Of a DNA stretch of 64,000 nt, positions 1 to 64,000 are shown one piece after another. The DNA is from Amorphochlora amoebiformis. Taxonomy: Eukaryota > Cercozoa > Chlorarachniophyceae. How positions within the stretch are numbered: the stretch's first letter is position 1; each line of letters opens with the position of its first letter. The DNA lies in the NCBI GenBank assembly GCA_054601695.1, contig BAAHQB010000083.1:620001-684000 (forward strand), given 5' to 3'. The notes under the pieces were generated by a model. The model had not been told where the DNA came from and did not search any database. It was given only the letters and a program-made list of their open reading frames with translations. A program made the translations under genes and the position numbers.

Positions 1-126
1 GTATGCAGACATATTTATGTATATATATATATATATCTATATATTTATATATATATATATATATCTATATTATATATGTGTGTATATATTATGTATTGAT
101 TAACCTCAACTGTATAATATATACAA

Positions 127-185
<59 letters not shown>

Positions 186-439
186 CATGTATACATATAC
201 ATATACCTGATATCCATCCGTGCACAATAAAATACAAAAATAAAAAAGAACAAAAATATAAACGTATCCATACGGATACGTAAACTCATTCCTAACCCCA
301 ACCCCAACCCTAACCCGAACCCTTACCCTAACCCTCACCCTAACCCTAACCCTAACCCTAACCCTAACCCTAACCTTAACCCTAACCCTAACTAACCGTA
401 ACCCTAAGTCTAACATTAAGGTAAGGGTGGTGTTTACAG
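1..439. repeat. (TA)n and CCCTAA intron DNA at left edge
   Basis: This stretch is intron sequence of the SGT1 gene that begins left of the window. It holds (TA)n tracts to about 205, a short mixed segment, and a telomere-like (CCCTAA)n block at about 295-420 with variants such as CCCCAA and CCGTAA. The block ends shortly before the acceptor of the first visible exon at 440. I see no exon in it. Confidence 0.8.
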
Positions 440-7200
<6,761 letters not shown>

Positions 7201-7397
7201 TCGCACCCTGTGACGGTACGTTGCATTCAAACGGAATACGAGATCGATATCACTAGGCTAGCTGGCGTAAGTGTAGACTTTAGTGCCAACGGTGGTCTAA
7301 TTAAGTCCATATTCTAGTGCGCATCACAACGATTGAACTGAACTTATTGATCATATTGTATGTATATGTTAGATATCATTATATCTGACTTATATAC

Positions 7398-7440
<43 letters not shown>

Positions 7441-8328
7441 CATATCTGAGGTTCAGCAGTCTAGCTACTAGAGTCTACTAGTCTAGTCTAGATACTAGCA
7501 GGATCTCGATATCTTGTTAATTAATAGATTCTTGACCGTAAGACTTCATATCTAGTGAGTTTCTATGACTCTAAATCTGAATACACCTGACTCTGTACAG
7601 TGAGGCTATGGTCGTACGTACATATAGTATCTAGAGTATATCTAGTATCTAGTATATGCGTATGACAGCATACGTATGTACTGTGAAAGGTAAACGTACA
7701 TAAATTGTACGTACCGTGAGGATTACGTACGCATTACTAGATCATGCGCATGCATTCATACGTACCGTGAGTACTACGCACGCATAGCTACATCATGCGC
7801 ATGCAAACATACGTACCGTGAGTACTACGCACGCATAGCTACATCATGCGCATGCATACATACGTACCGTGAGTACTACGCATGCATAGCTACATCATGC
7901 GCATGCATACATACGTACCGTGAGTACTACGTACGCATAGCTAGATCATTGAGCTAGTGCGCACTGTGCATGCGTACACTAGGGCCATTTTCTTTAGATC
8001 CAGATTAATCTGCGCTATCTTACTAGGCTATCGATCTATAGCTAGGCTCCTGACTAAATATATATTTACTAAGTCTGTAAGTGCGTACATGTATCTGGCG
8101 TATATTACGGTACACATTGCTTATAATTTTAACTCTAGTAACTTACTCTAGTTACCGTAGGCTAGTTACTCTAGTTACTATCGTACACGTGACGGCTAGT
8201 AAAATAGTATCTAAATCTAGCCAGAGCTATCTAGCTAGTATCTAGAGTACACGTATCCTCTAGATCGTAGGTATCATGGATTAATCTAGTTGATGGTAGA
8301 CTACTACTAGTACTAGTTATGTATTTAT

Positions 8329-8413
<85 letters not shown>

Positions 8414-8665
8414 CTACTACTACTAGTATTAACTACGGGATCGCGTGTATATAATAACTGTCACAGAAGTAGTAAATGTATCTATCATATTATGTAGCAA
8501 ATAGCAGACGACAGCGGTACCCCCAATTCTGAATACCATTCCATACTGATGAAGTTTTTACACTCAAATTAAAACTTCATGCGTGCAAACGTTTATTCAT
8601 GTTGGACAATATCTAGGATATCAATATATATCCAGCAGCTTGTGGATACATGACATCCTCAGTGC
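7201..8665. other. Intergenic region between convergent SGT1 and kinesin genes
   Basis: Both flanking genes end here: the SGT1 stop is at 7200, and the kinesin stop codon is at 8666-8668 on minus. Unlike the introns this DNA is mostly not microsatellite. It is rich in CTAG and in palindromic words such as TACGTA, GCATGC and TCTAGA. It contains a 51-bp tandem array (7747-7950) and two (TA)n tracts (about 7396-7432 and 8338-8410). It must hold both polyadenylation regions; I see no gene. Confidence 0.75.
7747..7950. repeat. 51-bp tandem repeat, four full units
   Basis: Units start at 7747, 7798, 7849 and 7900. They share gcatgc, acatacgtaccgtgagtac, tacgcacgcatagct and atcatg with only a few substitutions. 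A degenerate fifth copy precedes them at about 7696-7746. Each unit contains two self-complementary words, GCGCATGC and TACGTA-like. Confidence 0.9.
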
Positions 8666-29322
<20,657 letters not shown>

Positions 29323-29366
29323 CTATGAACCTTTTTATACGACTGGAATACATGCTCTCACAGTCG

Positions 29367-29431
<65 letters not shown>

Positions 29432-29501
29432 CATTTATAAAGAGTAGGTATGTATAAATATATACCTATATAAAGAGTATATATGTCATACATACATACA
29501 C

Positions 29502-29553
<52 letters not shown>

Positions 29554-29579
29554 CTATGTGTGTGTGTGTTGTGTGCGTG

Positions 29580-30110
29580 TGTATATAGGCCACTCCGGAG
29601 CGTCACAGGAATACGGGATCTTGAAAGGCTAACGGCTAGAGAGGTATCTGAACCTTCTCGGGTTGTTGGTGAGCTTTGTCGGGAAGACTGTTATCTGGCT
29701 CGGCGGAAAATGCGAAGATTTCTTGGGTAATCAGGTTATGGGTTGGAAATAGGCTGTGAGATGGCGATGTTGAGTTTGGAATATGAGAAACCATCAACTT
29801 TTCAAACGTAGAAGCAAAAATGCGTAAATATGACGCGTTCGTGCTCCGATCCTTGCGGGAGCCCATTCTGCATCCGGTTGTGACTCGCCAGAAAGTCACG
29901 GTATTGAAAATTCGCATATCGATATTTCTTATCCTTGATATCAGGAGAGATATTATATCTCTTGAAAAGATATGTGACATATCGATAAATCTCGCACGGC
30001 CGGGACGGGGAATGACAGTGGCTCAGATGAACCTTCGCTGGATCCACTCGGCGCCGGCGCAGCTCTCACGGACCCAACGATCTTGATTTCCACCTCATGT
30101 ATTGCTAGCT
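29580..30110 (-). other. Probable 5' exon region of the kinesin gene
   Basis: This non-repetitive stretch must contain the translation start, because the next known exon (29266-29322) needs one base from an upstream exon. Candidates on minus are an ATG at about 30090 (MRWKSRSLG, donors at TTGG|GTCCGT or CC|GTGAGA) and the open frames between 29640 and 30050. No single choice satisfies both phase and splice-site quality, so I leave it open. Confidence 0.45.
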
Positions 30111-30876
30111 AAGGTTCTAATGCCATAATATTAGTAACATATATTAACTATGTTACCAGGTATTAGTGTGAAAAAAAATGATAACCTTGATTTGATATAT
30201 GTCCTGGATGTGCGCATGCCATGCTGTCTAGGATACGTACATGTATATATGTGTTGTCATATGTCTACATGTGTAAATTGAAGAGTTTTCATGTGATTAT
30301 TATTGTTATGATACAAAATTATATATTACTTGAATAATTTCTAGAATCTAGAGAACATGTATGGAATATATCTAGTATATATACATGTATATGTGTGTGT
30401 ATATATATATTATATTATCATATATCTAGTATATATATATCCTATATATATATATATATTATTTATAATTTATATATATATATCATAGGCTAACGGTTAC
30501 ATTTAACACATATACTAATTAACTTGTACGTAAGTAATATCCAGAATATATCACTCAGTTGTATTTCCGACGGTGCGTCGGGCAGTGGCTAGAGCTAGTA
30601 GAGTCTCTAGACTAGCTAGAGTCTGGCTAGACTCTAGAGTCTGGAGATTGCAGTCACAGTCTCAGTTACTCGTGTAGATACTAGAGATAGTCACTGAATA
30701 CTTGTACTGAATGCACAGTAGTATTTACTACTTACTCGACGCACAGCTCTACTACACGTCTAGACACGTAGAGTCTAGATAGCAGATACTAGAGATACTG
30801 CGGGCATGACCTGATGGCGGATCGATCTGGTTGACTCGAGACGTTGGTTTTTTATTTTTAAGTTGACAATCTCACG
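30111..30876. other. Intergenic region with CTAG-rich DNA
   Basis: It lies between the kinesin start and the EF-hand stop, both on minus, so it should contain the kinesin promoter and the EF-hand terminator. The part at about 30560-30800 is dense in CTAG words (ctagactagctagagtctgg and similar), the same texture as 7440-8300 at the other end of the kinesin gene. There is no supported exon. Confidence 0.65.
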
Positions 30877-34373
<3,497 letters not shown>

Positions 34374-34693
34374 CCCCCCACAGTTTCGCGGCGGTTATGT
34401 GGGTTCCGAAGCCGAAAAGATATGTACATGTATAATATTCTTGGAATACTTGACATATGCGTAGATTAGATATCTGCTTATTTAATATGTAGATATACAA
34501 TACATGGGTTATATTGATATCCTTTTGTATATATACGGCATATAGGAAATAATATATGTACTTAACAAATATGAGCATAAGTCGCATATCCATGTAAGAT
34601 ATCATACCCTGGGACGGCACCTAAGCAATCAGACGACCACAACAGCGACCACCCCCTAACACGACAAGATTCCCACCCGAAGAATAAGGAAAA
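34374..34693. promoter_or_regulatory. Bidirectional promoter interval
   Basis: Only 320 bp separate the ATG of the EF-hand gene (minus) from the ATG of the transporter gene (plus). The interval is not microsatellite. It has an AT-rich middle (about 34430-34600) with possible TATA-like words and GC-richer ends. Promoter function is inferred from the divergent starts; no specific factor site is recognised. Confidence 0.6.
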
Positions 34694-44211
<9,518 letters not shown>

Positions 44212-44218
44212 GTAGTGG

Positions 44219-44262
<44 letters not shown>

Positions 44263-44280
44263 ATGAAAGTCATTCATATG

Positions 44281-44325
<45 letters not shown>

Positions 44326-44346
44326 TATATATTATGTGTGTATATA

Positions 44347-44413
<67 letters not shown>

Positions 44414-44527
44414 ATGTATATATGTATCAGTTTTTAGTTTTAATATGTGTATATATATATATGTTTATATATATATATATTATATGTATGTTAGCATACA
44501 CAAATGTTTACACACATATATATATAC

Positions 44528-44608
<81 letters not shown>

Positions 44609-44722
44609 CGAAAAACTGATACATATATATATATATATACAAACATATATGTATATACATATATATTATATGTATGGAGACAGTATTATACATATATTTA
44701 TTACCATTAAGGAAAAACAAAA

Positions 44723-44773
<51 letters not shown>

Positions 44774-44888
44774 TTATAAATATAAATAATATATATATAC
44801 ATGTATATTTATTATGTATATCATACCCTATGTACATACAATAATATATATTCACATTGTATATACCTATATATCTATCCGAATATGC

Positions 44889-44965
<77 letters not shown>

Positions 44966-45012
44966 GTAGATGCATAGAACATAAAAATATATTTACATAT
45001 ACATATCTATAT

Positions 45013-45058
<46 letters not shown>

Positions 45059-45125
45059 GTGTGTATGAATATATATGTATGTGTATTGATATATATATAT
45101 ATATATATATGCATATATATATTAG
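44212..45125. other. AT-rich region between transporter and Nudix gene
   Basis: Nearly all (TA)n. It should contain the transporter stop, the Nudix promoter and the first Nudix exon, but none can be fixed. An inverted repeat is present: tatcagtttttagttttaata at about 44425 and its complement at about 44603-44625. Confidence 0.55.
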
Positions 45126-50019
<4,894 letters not shown>

Positions 50020-51005
50020 TTAGTCAAACTCATTCACGTATACACATCATGTTGCCAAATTCTAAAAAAAATGCGATAGTAAGTAACTTCGAAATCACCG
50101 TTTTCTGATTAATTCAATATATATAGTTACAACCCCAATCTGCTATAATCCCTTCTATTCTGCACTCTAAACCCTAACCCTAACTCTATCTCTAACCCTA
50201 ACCCTGACCCTAACCCTAACCCTAACCCTAACCCTATCCCTTCTATGCTGCACTCTAAACCCTAACCCTAACCCTATCTCTAACCCTAACCCTGACCCTA
50301 ACCCTAACCCTAACCCTAACCCTAACCCTAGGGTTCATTTGGCGCTAAGGTAGTTGTTGACGAAAAGCGAACAAGGTGTAAAAGGGGGTTTTCAGGGTTA
50401 GGGTTAGGGTTAGGGTTAGGGTTAGGGTCAGGGTTAGGGTTAGGATTAGAGTTAGGGGTAGGGTTGTTGTGTTAAAAGATCTTATCACCATGTGTAAGAG
50501 AAAACATATGAGAAGGGTTAGGGTTAGGGTTAGGGTTAGGGTTAGGGTTAGGGTTAGGGTTAGGGTTAGGGTTAGGGTTAGGGTTAGGGTGAGGAGAGAG
50601 GAGAGAGAAGGGGGGAGAGAGGAGAAAGAATGGGGGGAGAGAGAGGAGAGAGAGAGAGAGAGGGGAGAGAGAGATTGAGAGGGAAGAGAGAGTGAGAAGA
50701 GAGATCGAGAGAGAGAGAGAGATAGATAGAAGAAAGGGGAGAGAGGGGAGAAAGCGGAGCCCGGAAGAAAGAGGCAGACACAGGAGAAAGGAGAAGAGAG
50801 AAGGGGAATCAGATGCCTAAGTGCGAGGACGAGAGAGATTTTGGATATTTCTATGCATAATGATATATATCTATATATATATATATATTAATATATGTAT
50901 ATATATATATATATATATATGCTACACTTGTGTATATCCAGATATATGGATGAGTACATTTAGGGTTTGGATTACATATTATATATATATATATATATAT
51001 AACCT
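50020..51005. other. Intergenic region with facing telomere-like arrays
   Basis: After the Nudix stop there is about 140 bp of unique AT-rich DNA. CCCTAA repeats at 50165-50330 include an 85-bp unit present twice. TTAGGG repeats at 50395-50590 follow, then GA purine tracts (50590-50800) and (TA)n. It should hold the Nudix terminator and the promoter of the gene starting at 51006. No exon is seen. Confidence 0.7.
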
Positions 51006-53101
<2,096 letters not shown>

Positions 53102-53300
53102 AACCAGACCGCTCGGAGTTCAGACTAGGCGGCTTACTTCTTAGTACATTTCTGGAGTGAGTGATTTTTTTCTAATATTAGATTAGGTTAAGCTTCGAGT
53201 AGTTACTGATCGTGCCTTCTGTGGATTGTATTAAGTTATGGTTATCAATTGGGAATCAGAGTTGTCAAGTACACTTTCAAGGAGTTTTATCATCGAAATG

Positions 53301-53376
<76 letters not shown>

Positions 53377-53786
53377 GTAAGAGCGCTAATGCATTTTTTG
53401 TATTATTATCATCGCAAGTATACTGAGGCATACATATGACCATGATATCAATTATTCCAATTTATAAATTAGCCATCATCTAGCCTAGTACGCCACACAC
53501 GCACGCGCGTTTACTTTTCAGGCAAAAACGGGCTGTGAATGGATTATGGTGGTTTCGCCTAAAGTAAGTCACCTTCTCCTTGGTCAAACCCCGGTATTAA
53601 ATATAGTATCCGATAATCCCCGAGCACTCGTGACATACATCTATGTGTTTCCATTAGCAACTGTCAGCAGTAATAATAGTAGTTTAACGAATTCCACTTG
53701 ATTTGTTTTAAGTTAATAGCTATCGTTATGATAATAATAAGACTATCTTCACTCAGCATGACGGTGTTTTGCATTCTATCTCTCAG
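53102..53786. other. Interval between small gene and KDM8-like gene, with a possible exon
   Basis: Mostly unique DNA with one (TA)n tract at 53308-53375. At 53522-53563 a strong acceptor (ttttcag) and donor (gtaagt) bound a 42-nt open segment. In the phase that continues into 53787 it reads QKRAVNGLWWFRL. It may be a 5' exon of the KDM8-like gene, coding or untranslated. Confidence 0.5.
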
Positions 53787-63226
<9,440 letters not shown>

Positions 63227-63863
63227 GTTAGAGTGTGGAATAGGTTAGGGTAGAGTCAGAGTTAGGTTTGGGCTAGGGTTAGGGTTAGGGTTAGGGTTAA
63301 GAGTTAGGGTTTGGGCTAGGGTTGGGTTAGGGTAGAGTCAGAGTTAGGGTTTGGGCTAGGGTTAGGGTTACGGTAGAGTCAGAGTTAGGTTTGGGCTAGG
63401 GTTAGGGTTAGGATTAGGGTTAATAGTTAGGGTTTGGGCTAGGGTTAGGGTTAGGATTAGGGTTAAGAGTTAGGGTTTGAGCTAGGTTTAGGGTTAGGAT
63501 TGGGGTTAAGAGTTAGGGCTTGGGCTAGGGTTAGGGTTAGGGTAGAGTGTTTGTCTAGCCCAAACCCTATCTCTTAACCCTAACCCTAACCCTAACCCTA
63601 GCCCAAACCGTTACTCTTAACTAACCCTATAGGGTTAGGGTTAAGAGCTAGGATTTGGGCTAAGGTTACGGTTAGGGTAGAGTCAGAATTAGGGTTTGGG
63701 CTTGGGTTAGGGTTAGGGTTAGGGTTAAGAGTTAGGGTTTGGGCTAGGGTTAGCGTTAGTGTTAGGGTTAGGGTTTATAGATAGGGTTTGCGCTATTTTT
63801 AGGGTTAGGGTTAGGGTTAAGAGCTAGGGTTTGGGCTAGGGTTGGATTAAGAGTTAGGGTTAG

Positions 63864-63868
<5 letters not shown>
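63227..63868. repeat. TTAGGG higher-order array at right edge
   Basis: It starts directly after the donor of exon 63191-63226. Units of about 60-75 bp repeat the pattern gagttagggtttgggctagg plus gttagggttagg. One short CCCTAA inversion lies at about 63560-63630. (TA)n follows to the window end. Confidence 0.92.
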
Positions 63869-63897
<29 letters not shown>

Positions 63898-64000
63898 TTA
63901 GATACACGTACAATATATATTTATGTATGTATCTATATGTATATGAATGTATATATAATATTATATGCACATAAATATATATATATATATATACATAAAT

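Noticed and set aside
7747-7950. CRISPR array
   Set aside because: The 51-bp units are directly adjacent with no spacers, and the host is clearly eukaryotic.
7957-8151. 64-residue open frame in the SGT1-kinesin intergenic region
   Set aside because: No splice context, no composition typical of the exons here, and no recognisable motif.
50469-50680. Arg/Val-rich open frame
   Set aside because: It is the translation of TTAGGG and GA repeats.

Overview
This looks like a nuclear window from an intron-rich eukaryote, probably a protist. The genes are cut into tiny exons, typically 30-90 nt. The introns are built almost entirely from simple repeats: long (TA)n, shorter (CA)n, CT/GA tracts, and many interstitial (CCCTAA)n/(TTAGGG)n blocks. 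The TTAGGG-type hexamer suggests a lineage with that telomere repeat, but I cannot name the species. The standard genetic code reads through every exon. All gene models were spliced by hand from GT-AG (occasionally GC-AG) borders, reading-phase continuity and recalled protein-family motifs. Exon ends should be good to a few bases; gene starts are weaker.

Layout. (1) 440-7200, plus: 3' part of an SGT1 co-chaperone gene (CS and SGS domains). (2) 7201-8665: intergenic DNA between two convergent genes, unique in texture, with a 51-bp tandem repeat. (3) 8666-29322 and probably to about 30.1 kb, minus: a 67-exon kinesin-14 gene with a long coiled-coil tail and a C-terminal, KCBP-like motor. (4) 30877-34373, minus: a complete 12-exon, 220-residue four-EF-hand protein. 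(5) 34374-34693: a 320-bp bidirectional promoter interval. (6) 34694-44211, plus: a nucleotide-sugar transporter of SLC35A type. (7) 45126-50019, plus: an MTH1-like Nudix hydrolase (first exon not found). (8) 51006-53101, plus: a small four-exon gene for a 74-residue protein I do not recognise. (9) 53787-63226 and beyond the right edge, plus: a KDM8/JMJD5-like gene; its N-terminal half is here and the catalytic JmjC core lies outside.

The genes belong to separate housekeeping pathways: chaperone/ubiquitin, microtubule motor, calcium sensing, Golgi import, nucleotide-pool sanitising and JmjC hydroxylation. They do not form a functional cluster. The unusual biology is in the introns. Many 3' splice sites sit at the end of CCCTAA arrays, whose CTAAC matches a branch-point consensus and whose last copy mutates to CCCTAG. 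G-rich or purine repeats tend to follow donors, and C-rich or pyrimidine repeats tend to precede acceptors. Around at least ten exons there are degenerate half-copies ("echoes"). Upstream echoes keep the acceptor and the 5' half; downstream echoes keep the 3' half and the donor.
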